Shown one piece after another: positions 8,309 through 17,656 of a stretch of DNA of 64,000 nt (the first letter of the stretch is position 1; every line of letters starts with the position of its first letter). Position numbers and translations under genes: made by a program. Location: NCBI GenBank assembly GCA_041920505.1, contig JBHGXV010000021.1, forward strand, positions 162,700 through 226,699, written 5' to 3'. The notes under the pieces are model-generated. The model saw nothing but the letters and a program-made list of their open reading frames with translations, was not told where the DNA came from and did not search any database. This DNA is from JBHGXV01 sp041920505. Lineage in GTDB: Bacteria; Bacillota; Bacilli; Brevibacillales; Brevibacillaceae.

Positions 8309-9244
8309 TCAGAGCCACTCTTTTTTGCGGAACATCATGTACATGCCCGCGGCGAGCAACAACATGAACAAAAGGACAGCGTAGTACCCGTATCGGGAGT
8401 GCAATTCGGGCATGTGGTCGAAGTTCATCCCATAGATGCCGGTGACGATCGTAAGCGGCATGAAGATCGTCGTCAGGGCGGTGAAGATGCGCATGATCTC
8501 GTTGGTGCGGTTGGACAGCGACGCCTGGTATGCCTCCCGTACGTTGGCGATCAGGTCGCGGAAGGTGTCGAAGCTTTCGACGATCTTGACCGCGTTTTCG
8601 TGGATGTCGCCAAAGTATTTTTGCAAGTGGTCGTCGATCAGCGCCAGGTCTTGTTTGTGAAGCGCGGCAATCAGGTCCCGCTGCGGCCCCAGCATCTTTC
8701 GCGCGTACAGCACCTCGCTGCGCAAGCCGATGATCTGGGTGAGCTGATTTCTCCGCGCGTTGATCAGCACTTCTTCTTCCAGCTTTTCGATCAACTCCTC
8801 GATGCCTTCGATCACGTCGAAATACTTCTTCACGATCAGGTCGATCAGGTGGTACAAAAAGTCGTCTGCGGCGTTTACTTCCATTTCCCGCAGAACTTCG
8901 GTCAACTGTGCCAGTTCCTCTGTCGGGTGTTTCGCGACCGTTATGATGTAGTGCCTGCCGAGAAACAGGTTGACTTCCCTAAGGATAATGTCTTGATTTT
9001 CAAACACCGCGCTGTTGATTACGATGAAATAGTGGTCGTCGTACATCTCCAGCTTGGGCCGCTGCTCTTCCTCGTCGATGCAGTCTTCGATCGCCAAATC
9101 GTGCAGGCCGAACAGCCGCTGCAGCTCGTCCAGATCAAACAGCGTGGCCTCGATCCAGTAGAAGCCGTTGGCGGGCGGATGAAGCGTCTCCGTGATGTCG
9201 TCAACCGGCGTGAACAGCCCGTTTTCCACCCGTTTGATGTTCAT
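8309..9244 (-). CDS. corA: CorA-family magnesium/divalent cation transporter
   Basis: This 311-residue protein has the CorA layout: a soluble alpha/beta domain, a long coiled-coil region (ELIEKLEEEVLINARRN about residue 155), then two carboxy-terminal membrane helices with the signature YGMNF near residue 272 between them. The pentameric channel carries Mg2+ and sometimes Co2+ or Ni2+. The sequence ends MMFRKKEWL, the usual basic tail. A GGAGGAGGAA site precedes the start. No magnesium riboswitch is apparent in the short leader. Confidence 0.93.
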   Translation of the reverse strand: MNIKRVENGLFTPVDDITETLHPPANGFYWIEATLFDLDELQRLFGLHDLAIEDCIDEEEQRPKLEMYDDHYFIVINSAVFENQDIILREVNLFLGRHYIITVAKHPTEELAQLTEVLREMEVNAADDFLYHLIDLIVKKYFDVIEGIEELIEKLEEEVLINARRNQLTQIIGLRSEVLYARKMLGPQRDLIAALHKQDLALIDDHLQKYFGDIHENAVKIVESFDTFRDLIANVREAYQASLSNRTNEIMRIFTALTTIFMPLTIVTGIYGMNFDHMPELHSRYGYYAVLLFMLLLAAGMYMMFRKKEWL

Positions 9245-9430
9245 TCCGATAGTTCCTCCTCCTGGATGAACCTGCTACTAGTATGCCGTTTTTTCCCGTT
9301 GCGATACGAACCGGGACATCAGAGTTATCAATTTTGTGAAAAAACACGGTTTGCTTGCGAGGGAAACGGGTAACAAGAAAAAAGCGGTTTTTTGCCGGGG
9401 TCTGAGACTGGAGCGAAAGGAGGGCATCTG

Positions 9431-11530
9431 ATGGTTGTCGACGTAAATTACATTCTGTTCTCGTTCTTTATCATGTTCACCTATGTATTCCTGTACTTCC
9501 GGTTGAGGCTCCGACAAAAGGCAATCCCGCCTGCTGAACGAAAGCCGTTTCGCGGTCTTCACGCCATCGTCGCGGCCGTTGTGTTGATTACCCTCATCCT
9601 TGGCGGTTTTCTGGTGCGAAACGAGTTGGAAAAAGAGAAAGAAGAGTTCCGCAAAACGGCCAAAGGGATCGTAACAACACTGTCCTACGAATTGGAACGC
9701 GAGGGGCACTGGCAGATTTCCCGCAACACCAGACCCGACGATCCGCACTACCTGTATCTGATTACCCAGATGAAAAACTGGATGTGGTTGAACGCGCAAA
9801 TTAACAGCGTGTACACCTTGCGCAAAACGGAAGACGGGAGCCAGTATTTTGTCCTGGCCCCTGAAACCGATTACAATCACGACGGCGTGATCAAGGGCAG
9901 CCTGGAACAACGGTTGCCGATTGGTTTCGCGTATTCGCACATGCTTGTGGAGATGCAGCAGGCGTATCGGGGAAACGTCACGGTGGAGGCTCGTCCGACC
10001 AGCGACGAATGGGGGTATTCCATCAGTGCATTCGCCCCGATGTACGATGCCCACGGAAACGTGGAGGCCATTCTCGGCGTCGATTTTGACGGGAAGGGGT
10101 GGGAGCAGAAGATCACGGGCGTTCGCATGCGCGTCTATGGTTTTTTGTTTACCCCGTTCGTTCTGATCCTCTCTTTCTACTGGCTGATTTACCGGTACAA
10201 ACTGGAAAAAGTGCAGTTAACCCACATGGCGCACCACGACCTGCTCACCGGACTGCCCAACCGGACCCTGTTTTACCAACGCTTCCGGGGAGCGCTCGCC
10301 AAGGTCAGGCAGCAGCCCGGCACCAAAGTCGCGGTGATGATTCTCGACGGGGACCGGTTCAAGTACATCAACGACATGTTTGGCCACGGAGCGGGCGATC
10401 AGTTCATCCAAAAGATAGCCGAACGGTTAAGCGAGTGCGTGGGGGAGCAAGGCACCGTCTGCCGGATGGGCGGCGACGAGTTTACCATTTTGCTTCCGGA
10501 GGTGGAAACGGCGGCGGAAGTGGAGCGGACGGCGAAAAGCATCCTGCGGCACGTCTCCAGGCCGATGTGTGTGAGCGGGCACGAATTGATACCAACCGTC
10601 AGCATCGGCATCAGTTCTTTCCCCGACGACGGCACCAGTATGGAAGAATTGCTGAAGAGCGCCGACATCGCCATGTATCAGGCAAAGGAGCAGGGCGGAA
10701 ACGCGTTCAGGTTCTATACGCCTGACATGGACAAGCTGAACGCCGAGAAATTGCTCTTGGAAAGTCAACTGCACAAAGCGCTGGAACGTCAGGAGTTCCA
10801 ACTCTTTTACCAGCCGCAATTTGAGATTGGAACAGGTCGGCTGATCGGCATGGAGGCACTGATCCGCTGGAAGCATCCGGAGATGGGCTGGATCTCTCCG
10901 GCGGAATTCATCCCGGTGGCCGAACGCAGCGGCCTGATTATCCCGATCAGCGAATGGGTGTTGCGAACCGCGTGCGAACAGAACAAACGGTGGCAGGACG
11001 CCGGATTTCCGCCGCTAAGGGTCGCGGTGAACCTGTCCTCGCGCCAGTTTCAGCAGGAAGGACTGGTCAGCCAGGTGGCCGCCGTGCTGCAACAGACCGG
11101 GCTGGCTCCCCGCTACCTGGAGCTGGAGATTACCGAAGGCATGGCGATGCAAAACTCGGATTGGGTCATCTCGCTGCTTCGGGATCTGTGCAACCTGGGG
11201 ATTGAGTTGTCGATCGACGACTTCGGGACAGGCTATTCGTCGCTCAGCTACCTGAAGCGGTTCCCGCTGCACAGGCTGAAAATTGACCATTCGTTCATCC
11301 GTGACGTGTTGGTCGACCCCAACGACGCCGCCATCGTCACGGCGATTATCCAGATGGCCAAAAGCCTGGGGCTCAAGGTGATCGCCGAAGGGGTGGAGCT
11401 GGAGGAACAACTGGCGTTTCTGCGGGAGCGGGGATGTGACGAGGTGCAAGGCTACCTGTTCAGCCGACCGCTATCAGCCCCAGAGTTCGAAATCTTTTTG
11501 CAACGCCACCTGTCCGCGATTCATTCCTGA
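9431..11530 (+). CDS. Membrane-bound GGDEF-EAL protein with Cache-like sensor
   Basis: This 699-residue protein has two amino-terminal membrane helices (about residues 6-28 and 46-66), an extracellular sensor-like region with PETDYNHDGVIKGS and ILGVDFDGKGW typical of Cache/PAS-like folds, and a third helix near residue 245. A GGDEF domain follows with the intact sequence RMGGDEFTILL; the upstream R-x2-D inhibitory site is missing. Then an EAL domain has GMEALIRW, NLSSRQF and DDFGTGYSSLSYLK. It could make or break cyclic-di-GMP. ATG 9431 follows AAAGGAGGG; the in-frame TTG at 9392 is rejected. Confidence 0.9.
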   Translation: MVVDVNYILFSFFIMFTYVFLYFRLRLRQKAIPPAERKPFRGLHAIVAAVVLITLILGGFLVRNELEKEKEEFRKTAKGIVTTLSYELEREGHWQISRNTRPDDPHYLYLITQMKNWMWLNAQINSVYTLRKTEDGSQYFVLAPETDYNHDGVIKGSLEQRLPIGFAYSHMLVEMQQAYRGNVTVEARPTSDEWGYSISAFAPMYDAHGNVEAILGVDFDGKGWEQKITGVRMRVYGFLFTPFVLILSFYWLIYRYKLEKVQLTHMAHHDLLTGLPNRTLFYQRFRGALAKVRQQPGTKVAVMILDGDRFKYINDMFGHGAGDQFIQKIAERLSECVGEQGTVCRMGGDEFTILLPEVETAAEVERTAKSILRHVSRPMCVSGHELIPTVSIGISSFPDDGTSMEELLKSADIAMYQAKEQGGNAFRFYTPDMDKLNAEKLLLESQLHKALERQEFQLFYQPQFEIGTGRLIGMEALIRWKHPEMGWISPAEFIPVAERSGLIIPISEWVLRTACEQNKRWQDAGFPPLRVAVNLSSRQFQQEGLVSQVAAVLQQTGLAPRYLELEITEGMAMQNSDWVISLLRDLCNLGIELSIDDFGTGYSSLSYLKRFPLHRLKIDHSFIRDVLVDPNDAAIVTAIIQMAKSLGLKVIAEGVELEEQLAFLRERGCDEVQGYLFSRPLSAPEFEIFLQRHLSAIHS

Positions 11531-11541
11531 GGAAGAAAACA

Positions 11542-11580
11542 CAAAAGGATTGCCGCAAGGTCGTCGCAATCCTTTTGCCG
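11542..11580 (+). terminator. Terminator after the GGDEF-EAL gene
   Basis: CAAAAGGATTGC (11542-11553) pairs perfectly with GCAATCCTTTTG (11566-11577). The A-rich 5' arm also allows use from the minus strand. Confidence 0.8.
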
Positions 11581-11640
11581 TTCTATGTACAACATGTGCG
11601 GGGACGAAAGCTTCTGCGGGATGGCGCCGGTTGAATCTCC

Positions 11641-11982
11641 CTAGTCGGTCAATTCTTCCTTCAGTGTGCGCAGGAACGCGTGGTATCGCCGTTCCGCCAG
11701 AGCCGCGTCCCCCTTGATCTCAAACAGCATGCTCAGGTGGCTGCGGTTGAAAATCGCCCGCTTCGTCGCGCGATAGAGCGTCGGTTTTCGTTCCTGCAGC
11801 CAGATCATCAATTCGGCGGTGGGAGGCGTGAGCGGTTTGACCCGCAACAAGCGGTTTAGTTGGAGAACCAACTGCCTGATCGAGGTGATGTTGTTGTTGT
11901 CGGGGATCCTTTCGATGGTTTCGAGGATTCGTTTCAGGTCCCGTTTTTTTTGGGCAAGTTGGTCGACGGTTCCCTTTGACAT
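11641..11982 (-). CDS. Small helical protein of unknown function
   Basis: I do not recognise this 113-residue protein. It is charged and predicted helical, with a leucine-rich segment (IRQLVLQLNRLLRV near residue 40) and many basic residues (ERKPTLYRATKRAIF near residue 70). There are no cysteines, membrane segments or catalytic motifs. It is called real because a GGGGGAT ribosome site is correctly placed on the minus strand, the codons use G or C in third position as in neighbouring genes, and no better frame exists. It lies alone between two cyclic-di-GMP genes. Confidence 0.65.
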   Translation of the reverse strand: MSKGTVDQLAQKKRDLKRILETIERIPDNNNITSIRQLVLQLNRLLRVKPLTPPTAELMIWLQERKPTLYRATKRAIFNRSHLSMLFEIKGDAALAERRYHAFLRTLKEELTD

Positions 11983-12304
11983 GGCGCATCCCCCATTTCT
12001 CGGCTTCTGTGAGGTTTATTTTACCAGCAGGCTGTCGACATTGCCACAATATTGTCATTTTTTCTCCCGGAGGGCGGTTTCCCTGTTGCAAAGCCCAGGA
12101 TGGGCGCGATCCGGGGAAGAAGTTGGCACGAAAGAGAGAATAGCGAAAAAAATCAGAAATATTTTTTTCCTGTTGAAACTCCACATATTGTATGATATTT
12201 GTGGCGGTTACGAATATGGTAAGATGATGAAGACGGTTATCATTTGCATTGGTGGGTTTGTTGAAGCGAGTGATTGATGACAACTGTGATAGGGGCGAAA
12301 TCGT
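11983..12304. other. Gene-free region before the PAS-GGDEF-EAL gene
   Basis: About 320 bases without a convincing gene. The left part is the leader of the minus-strand small gene. The middle is AT-rich, with an A-run and a T-run close together near 12148-12170 that could form a weak hairpin. The right part must hold the promoter of the plus-strand gene; TATGAT and TAAGAT hexamers occur but no well-spaced -35 partner is clear. Confidence 0.5.
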
Positions 12305-14452
12305 GTGGATCAAGACAAACTTCATCTGCTGGATGGCATGTTTGATATGCTGCAAGTAGGGATCGTCATACTCGATGCCCACGGGACCATCGAATGGGTC
12401 AACCGTGCCTTCACCAAAATCACCGGGTGTACCATGGAGCAAGTCAAGGGAAAAAATCCGTGCTTCCTCAAGTCCGGCATGTGGGAAGAAGCGTTTTACC
12501 GGCAGATGTGGCAACAATTGACGTCAACCGGCTACTGGGAAGGAGCGATTGGGAACAAGCGCCCAAACGACAAGCGATGTCTTCACTACCTGCGGGTCAT
12601 TGCCAATCGCGACCCGGATGGGACGGTGACCAACTACATCGGGATCGTAACCGACATCGCCGTGAACAAGGAGATCAACCATTCGCCAAGGGAGAACACC
12701 CGGCTGCTTGAAGCGATCGTTGAGGCGTCTCCTATGGGGATTATCGCGCTGAGCACGGACGGGTATGTGAAAATGTGGAACGTCGGAGCCGAGCGGATTT
12801 ACGGGTGGAAAAAGGAGGAAGTGCTGAATCAGCCATGTCCGCTCGTTCTCGACGGCCTTCGCGAAGAAGTCGAACAAACCTTCACCGACGCCTCCTGTAC
12901 AGCGGTGCCGAGCACCGGCCTGGAGGTGCAGCGCAAGCGCAAGGACGGCAGCCTCGTATGGGTCAGCCAGACGACGGCCCGGTTGTTTGACGACCAGAAC
13001 AACGTCGCCGGATTGATCACGTTTCATGAGGACATCACGCTGCGCAAACAGACTGAAGAGCAGATCCGACACCTGGCGTACCACGACGATCTCACCGGTC
13101 TGCCCAATCGGCGCAGTTTCAAGGACAAGGTGCAGTCGGCGATCACAAGGGCCAACCAGGACCAAAAAATGCTGGGGGTCTTGTCTATCGACATCGATGA
13201 ATTCAAAAAAATTAACGATTCGCTGGGACACCGGTACGGAGACCCGCTGCTTAAGGAGTTGGCGAAACGGATCAGGCAATGCGTCCGCGAACAGGACGTC
13301 GTCGCCCGGATCGGCGGCGACGCGTTTGGCGTGCTGCTCGCCGACCTGGATTACGAGCAAGATGTGATCAACGTCTGTGAAACGATCATGGAGGCGATCA
13401 AACGGCCGATCTCCTACATGGACTACGCGTTTCACCTTACCGCCAGCATCGGCGTGGCGCTATATCCATACGATGGGGCGTCTGTGGAAGAGTTGATGAA
13501 AAACGCCGATACCGCGTTGTATCGGGTAAAAGACACCGGTGACGCCTACGAACTCTACGCCCCCAAAATGAACGAGGGGGCATGGAAGCGGCTGAACCTG
13601 GAGACCGAACTGCACCATGCCCTGGAGAAGGAAGAATTCGTCGTCTTCTACCAACCGCAGATCGACTTGCGCGACGGTCGGCTGGTCGGCGTGGAGGCGC
13701 TCGTCCGCTGGATGCACCCGAAGTGGGGATTGATCCCGCCGGGCAAGTTTATCTCGTTGTGTGAGGAGACCGGAATGATCATTCCGCTCGGCGACTGGGT
13801 GTTGCGCACCGCCTGCGAGCAGGTGCAGGACTGGCGCAAGCAGGGATTTACCGATCTGACTGTCGCCGTCAATCTGTCCATCCGGCAGTTTATGAAAAAC
13901 GACCTGATCGACTCGATCAAGCGAATCCTGGAGTCGACAGGCTTGCCGCCGGGCTGTCTTGAGCTGGAGATCACCGAGAGCATGGCGATGGATATCTCGC
14001 GCGCCATTCTCACGTTGCAGCGGTTGAAACAATTGGGGGTACAGATCGGGATCGACGACTTCGGAACCGGGTACAGTTCGCTCAACTATCTGAAAAACCT
14101 GCCGATCGACAAGCTGAAAATCGATCAGTCGTTTGTGCGAGACCTCTCCGTGGAGGGCAACAACCGGCCGATCGTGTCGACCATCATCACGCTGGCCCAC
14201 AATCTGCGGTTACGGGTGATCGCCGAGGGCGTCGAGGAGGAAGAGCAATTGGCGTTTTTGTCGCAACACGGCTGTGACCTGGTTCAGGGGTATTTTATCA
14301 GCCGGCCGCTGCCAGCCGACGAGTTTTACCGGACGTTTCTCGCGCCGAAGTCGACGGAGCAGATCCGGCACGTCCATCGCCGAGGCCGTCATCGAACGGA
14401 TCATGACCGAATCGATCGTCTGGAGGCGGGCGACGCCGGAGGATGTCATTAA
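12305..14452 (+). CDS. PAS-PAS-GGDEF(degenerate)-EAL protein
   Basis: This 715-residue soluble protein has two PAS domains (about residues 10-115 and 130-245), a GGDEF-like domain and an EAL domain. The diguanylate cyclase signature is changed to RIGGDAFGVLL, losing the catalytic glutamate, while the inhibitory-site motif REQD just before it is kept. The EAL domain has VGVEALVRW, NLSIRQF, LEITESMA and DDFGTGYSSLNYLK intact. It is therefore probably a phosphodiesterase whose GGDAF domain binds cyclic-di-GMP or GTP as a regulator. The last 30 residues are an odd His/Arg/Asp-rich tail beyond the usual EAL end. The GTG start follows AGGGGC. Confidence 0.9.
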   Translation: MDQDKLHLLDGMFDMLQVGIVILDAHGTIEWVNRAFTKITGCTMEQVKGKNPCFLKSGMWEEAFYRQMWQQLTSTGYWEGAIGNKRPNDKRCLHYLRVIANRDPDGTVTNYIGIVTDIAVNKEINHSPRENTRLLEAIVEASPMGIIALSTDGYVKMWNVGAERIYGWKKEEVLNQPCPLVLDGLREEVEQTFTDASCTAVPSTGLEVQRKRKDGSLVWVSQTTARLFDDQNNVAGLITFHEDITLRKQTEEQIRHLAYHDDLTGLPNRRSFKDKVQSAITRANQDQKMLGVLSIDIDEFKKINDSLGHRYGDPLLKELAKRIRQCVREQDVVARIGGDAFGVLLADLDYEQDVINVCETIMEAIKRPISYMDYAFHLTASIGVALYPYDGASVEELMKNADTALYRVKDTGDAYELYAPKMNEGAWKRLNLETELHHALEKEEFVVFYQPQIDLRDGRLVGVEALVRWMHPKWGLIPPGKFISLCEETGMIIPLGDWVLRTACEQVQDWRKQGFTDLTVAVNLSIRQFMKNDLIDSIKRILESTGLPPGCLELEITESMAMDISRAILTLQRLKQLGVQIGIDDFGTGYSSLNYLKNLPIDKLKIDQSFVRDLSVEGNNRPIVSTIITLAHNLRLRVIAEGVEEEEQLAFLSQHGCDLVQGYFISRPLPADEFYRTFLAPKSTEQIRHVHRRGRHRTDHDRIDRLEAGDAGGCH

Positions 14453-14471
14453 ATACGGGACGAGAGAATCA

Positions 14472-14498
14472 GACCGCCAGCGATTTGCGGTCTTTTTC
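14472..14498 (+). terminator. Terminator after the PAS-GGDEF-EAL gene
   Basis: GACCGC (14472-14477) pairs with GCGGTC (14487-14492) and is followed by five or six T. The stem is short but well placed. Confidence 0.6.
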
Positions 14499-14619
14499 CT
14501 TCCCCAAAGGGAGGCGGACAGATGCACAATCGAATAGTTGCCCGTCGCGGATGGTCCGGCGCTGGCCAAAACACGCGTTGGCCGCGAGGTTTTAGGCGGC
14601 GGATCGGGGAGGGATGCAC

Positions 14620-15426
14620 ATGCTGCAAATAACCCGGTACGAAACGGTGACGGCGGCCAAGTCCGTCGTTTCGTTGGCGGGCCAACGGCTGAGCGTTTAC
14701 GTGTACACGGTGGATGGACTATTGGTGGATACCGGCCCCAGCCGCTTGAAGCAGCCGCTTCAGTCGTTTCTGGAAGAGCTTCCGCTTCAAATGGTCGCCT
14801 TGACTCATCATCACGAAGACCACACCGGGATGGCGGCATGGCTTCAGCGCATTCGGAGGGTGCCGGTGTACATCCACGAGAGCGGTGTGCCGATATGCCG
14901 CAAGGAAGCGAAATTGCCGTTGTACAGGCGGTTGTTCTGGGGAAAAAGGGAGGCGTTTTGGCCGGAGGCAATCCCGGCGGTAGTAACGACCGAGCGGCAT
15001 CGCTTTGAGGTGATCCACACGCCGGGACATGCGCCCGATCACGTCGTGTTGCTCGAACGCGATCGGGGCTGGCTGTTTGGCGGCGATCTGTATCTGACCA
15101 GCCGTCCCAAAACCATGTTTCGCTTTGAATCGGTGCCGGAGATCATCGAATCGCTGCGGACGGTGTTGCGCCACGACTTTGCGACCTTGTTCTGCTGTCA
15201 CGCGGGTGTTGTCCGTGACGGCAGGCGAATGTTGGCCGAGAAGCTGGCCTATCTGGAAGAGGTGCAGTCGGAAGTGCTTGCGCTCTACCACAGCGGGATG
15301 AGTCCGCGGGCCATCCGCAAAAAGCTGTTTCCCCAAACGTATCCGATCCATTACCTGTCGGCGTTTGAAAATTCGCCTGCGCATATCGTGCGGTCCATAC
15401 TGGCGGGACAAGCCGCAAAGCGCTAA
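14620..15426 (+). CDS. Metallo-beta-lactamase-fold hydrolase
   Basis: The 268-residue protein has the zinc-binding signature THHHEDHTGM near residue 62 (H-x-H-x-D-H), then HTPGHAPDH near residue 135, FGGDLYL near residue 153 and CCHAG near residue 192, so both metal sites look complete. The carboxy-terminal region (SPRAIRKKLFP) resembles the DNA-binding-like helical tail of many uncharacterised members. Substrate unknown; glyoxalase II-like thioester or phosphodiester hydrolysis are possibilities. ATG 14620 is preferred to ATG 14614 because the GGGGAGGG ribosome site abuts the latter. Confidence 0.82.
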   Translation: MLQITRYETVTAAKSVVSLAGQRLSVYVYTVDGLLVDTGPSRLKQPLQSFLEELPLQMVALTHHHEDHTGMAAWLQRIRRVPVYIHESGVPICRKEAKLPLYRRLFWGKREAFWPEAIPAVVTTERHRFEVIHTPGHAPDHVVLLERDRGWLFGGDLYLTSRPKTMFRFESVPEIIESLRTVLRHDFATLFCCHAGVVRDGRRMLAEKLAYLEEVQSEVLALYHSGMSPRAIRKKLFPQTYPIHYLSAFENSPAHIVRSILAGQAAKR

Positions 15427-15459
15427 AAAAGGGCGGCCACTGCCCGGGTCTTTGTCCCG

Positions 15460-16458
15460 TTATCTTTTTCTGGATTGCCGCTCCCAGCGCTTCAGGTACG
15501 GAAAGGGATCAAACGCCCATTCGTCATAGCCCGTGTCCTTGTACATCCCGTAGTGCAGATGGGGCGGAAATTTCCCCGACGTGCCGGGCCTGCCGTACCC
15601 CGAACTGCCCACGTAGCCAATCACCTGTCCGGGCTCGACGATTTGACCGGGCGCCAGTCCTTTGCGGTAAGCGGACAAGTGCGCATAATAATGATAAATG
15701 TTTTCCATGTCGCGAATGCCGATTCTCCAACCGCCGTACTTGTTCCAGCCGACCACTTCGACGATGCCGTAACCGGTGCTGAGGACGGGCGTGCCGTAAT
15801 CGGAAAAAATGTCGGTACCCTCGTGAATGCGGCGCCCGCCCCAGCCCCGCGCGTCGCCCCAGGTGTTCCGATAGGTGTAGCTGTATCGTTGGGGGATCGG
15901 GAAGGTGTGCCGCAACAAGTCAAGTCGCTGGTATTTGGCGTAGACTGTGGCAAACTCGTCAATCGTTTTGACGGTCCGGTCGCTTTTGTAATACGTCCAC
16001 AGCCCGATGAGAAAGTCGTCACGGCCAAAGCCGAAGCGGGAATAGTACCGGATCAAAGCCGTCAAGACATCGACGTCGTCGTGCATGTCGGCTTTGCCGT
16101 CACCGGAACCGTCGACGCCGATGCCGTTGAAAAACCGGATGGAGGCCTCGTCGGTGTCGTCCTGTTCGGGATTGAGCGGTCCGCACCAGATCTCGGGCGG
16201 GACCGTGATCGCCGTAAGCCGCGTCGACGCAGGGGTGTCCGACTTGTTCGACTTGGACGTGGTGGTTCGTTCGTATTGATCGATTGCCGCCAGGTATGGC
16301 CACGGTATGCCGTACAAGAACTGCATTCGCTCAAACAGCGCAAGGCGTTCTCGCAGGACGGGATCGCGGGAGTCGGAGGAGGCAGCCGCCGGCTGGGGGG
16401 CCAACCCGGACCAGGCAATGATCAGGATGATGGTGATGAAAAGGCGCAGGTGACGCAT
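15460..16458 (-). CDS. yunA: Secreted M23 metallopeptidase (YunA-like)
   Basis: This 332-residue protein begins with a signal peptide (FITIILIIAWSGLAP, cleavage near AAASS at residue 26). A middle region precedes an M23 peptidase domain with HEGTDIFSDYGTPVLS near residue 223, YAHLS, GYVGSSG and HLHYGMY near residue 305, supplying the zinc histidines and aspartate. Such enzymes cut peptidoglycan cross-bridges outside the cell. The family match is to B. subtilis YunA, whose neighbours (yunC, lipA) are also in this window. It is transcribed alone, diverging from larC2. Confidence 0.88.
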   Translation of the reverse strand: MRHLRLFITIILIIAWSGLAPQPAAASSDSRDPVLRERLALFERMQFLYGIPWPYLAAIDQYERTTTSKSNKSDTPASTRLTAITVPPEIWCGPLNPEQDDTDEASIRFFNGIGVDGSGDGKADMHDDVDVLTALIRYYSRFGFGRDDFLIGLWTYYKSDRTVKTIDEFATVYAKYQRLDLLRHTFPIPQRYSYTYRNTWGDARGWGGRRIHEGTDIFSDYGTPVLSTGYGIVEVVGWNKYGGWRIGIRDMENIYHYYAHLSAYRKGLAPGQIVEPGQVIGYVGSSGYGRPGTSGKFPPHLHYGMYKDTGYDEWAFDPFPYLKRWERQSRKR

Positions 16459-16593
16459 CCGTCTCCCTCCAGTTGCGATACTCTTTTTTGTAGTAGTTGC
16501 CGAAGGGAGCAGGATTTATCCAGACGGAATTTGCCATGAGGCGCGCAAGGGAGGGGACGCGACTGGTTGGTCGTGCGCAGAAGGAGGACGAGT

Positions 16594-17577
16594 GTGAGGA
16601 TTCATATCAAAAGCGACAAGCCGTTGACGCTTTCCCGCTTGACCGAGCCGTTGCTGCGGGTGGGACGTGCGGCGGGGGAGAAGAGGCAAATCGGAGCGGT
16701 ACATATCAGGGAACAGGCGAGCGCAACAGCCGACCAACTGGCGCGGCAGGCGGAACTGTACCGGGCGCAAACGGATGAGTTGTTTTGGCGGCTGGAGATG
16801 CAAGCGCTCCTGCTGCTTCTGGAGCGGTTTGCGGCCGACGGTGAGCGGCTTGTGGTCGATCCGCTGATCGTTCCTGCCGGACTGCCGACGGAGTGGATGC
16901 CGCTGTTGGAGGGCTGCGCCGTCCGCGAGTGGCGGCAGACGGAGGACCCGTTATCGCCGCTCGCGCTGTTGTGGCTGAAGCGGGTGGGGGCCGTCTTTGG
17001 CGACCCGTTTCCGGCGACGGTGCGCGAAGTGCAGGCGGGAGACGGCGTAGCAGTGCTGCGGCTGGATGGCGAGAATGCGGTGAAAAGGGTCAGGGAGGAA
17101 GCGGACCACCGGGAAGAACATGTGGATGAGGCGATGTACCTGGTGCAGGCAAACCTTGACGATGCCAGTCCGGAATGGGTGGCATATGCGATGGAGCGGT
17201 TGTTTGCGGCGGGAGCGAACGATGTTTCGGTACTGCCGATGACGATGAAAAAAAGCAGGCAGGCCGCGATGCTTCAGGTGCTGTGTTGCGAAGGCAGGCT
17301 GGAGCGGATCAAGGATGTGTTGTTTCGCGAGACCTCGACGTTTGGGTTGCGTTATTTTCCGGTTCACTGTCACCGGTTGGCCCGCCGGTTTGTGACCGTT
17401 CGAACGGACTGGGGAGAGGTGCCGGTAAAGGTAGGGTACCGCCTCGGCGAGCGCGTGCAGATCGCACCCGAGCACGACGCCTGCGCAAACCTGGCCCGCG
17501 CGTCCGGCGTCCCGCTCAAGCTGATCTACCAACAGGCGCTGGAACGGGCCAAAAGCGAGGCGCCAAAACGGCTGTAA
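16594..17577 (+). CDS. larC2: LarC2-like nickel insertion protein with a decayed LarC1-like N-terminus
   Basis: The last 150 residues of this 327-residue protein are the LarC carboxy-terminal domain: VQANLDDASPEWVAYAMERL, GANDVSVLPMTMKKSRQA and FRETSTFGLRYFPV. LarC inserts nickel into the pincer cofactor of lactate racemase-type enzymes using CTP. The first 170 residues are not part of a normal LarC2; by eye they follow the order of the LarC1 second half (DPLSPLALLWLKRVGAVFG against TTPTGAGIAAALSSAFG) but lack its H-x-H-E metal site. GTG 16594 follows AAGGAGG at six bases. It faces larC1 convergently. No larA, larB or larE is in the window. Confidence 0.82.
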   Translation: MRIHIKSDKPLTLSRLTEPLLRVGRAAGEKRQIGAVHIREQASATADQLARQAELYRAQTDELFWRLEMQALLLLLERFAADGERLVVDPLIVPAGLPTEWMPLLEGCAVREWRQTEDPLSPLALLWLKRVGAVFGDPFPATVREVQAGDGVAVLRLDGENAVKRVREEADHREEHVDEAMYLVQANLDDASPEWVAYAMERLFAAGANDVSVLPMTMKKSRQAAMLQVLCCEGRLERIKDVLFRETSTFGLRYFPVHCHRLARRFVTVRTDWGEVPVKVGYRLGERVQIAPEHDACANLARASGVPLKLIYQQALERAKSEAPKRL

Positions 17578-17585
17578 ACAAAAAC

Positions 17586-17611
17586 ACCCCCTGTCAAAAG
17601 CGGCAGGGGGT
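17586..17611. terminator. Shared terminator between larC2 and larC1
   Basis: ACCCCCTG (17586-17593) pairs with CAGGGGGT (17604-17611). The minus-strand side has a T-rich run after the stem, so it mainly ends larC1. Confidence 0.7.
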
Positions 17612-17656
17612 AAACGGCGTTTGCCACGTTGTGGGGGCTTGTTTTGTTTCGAACGA

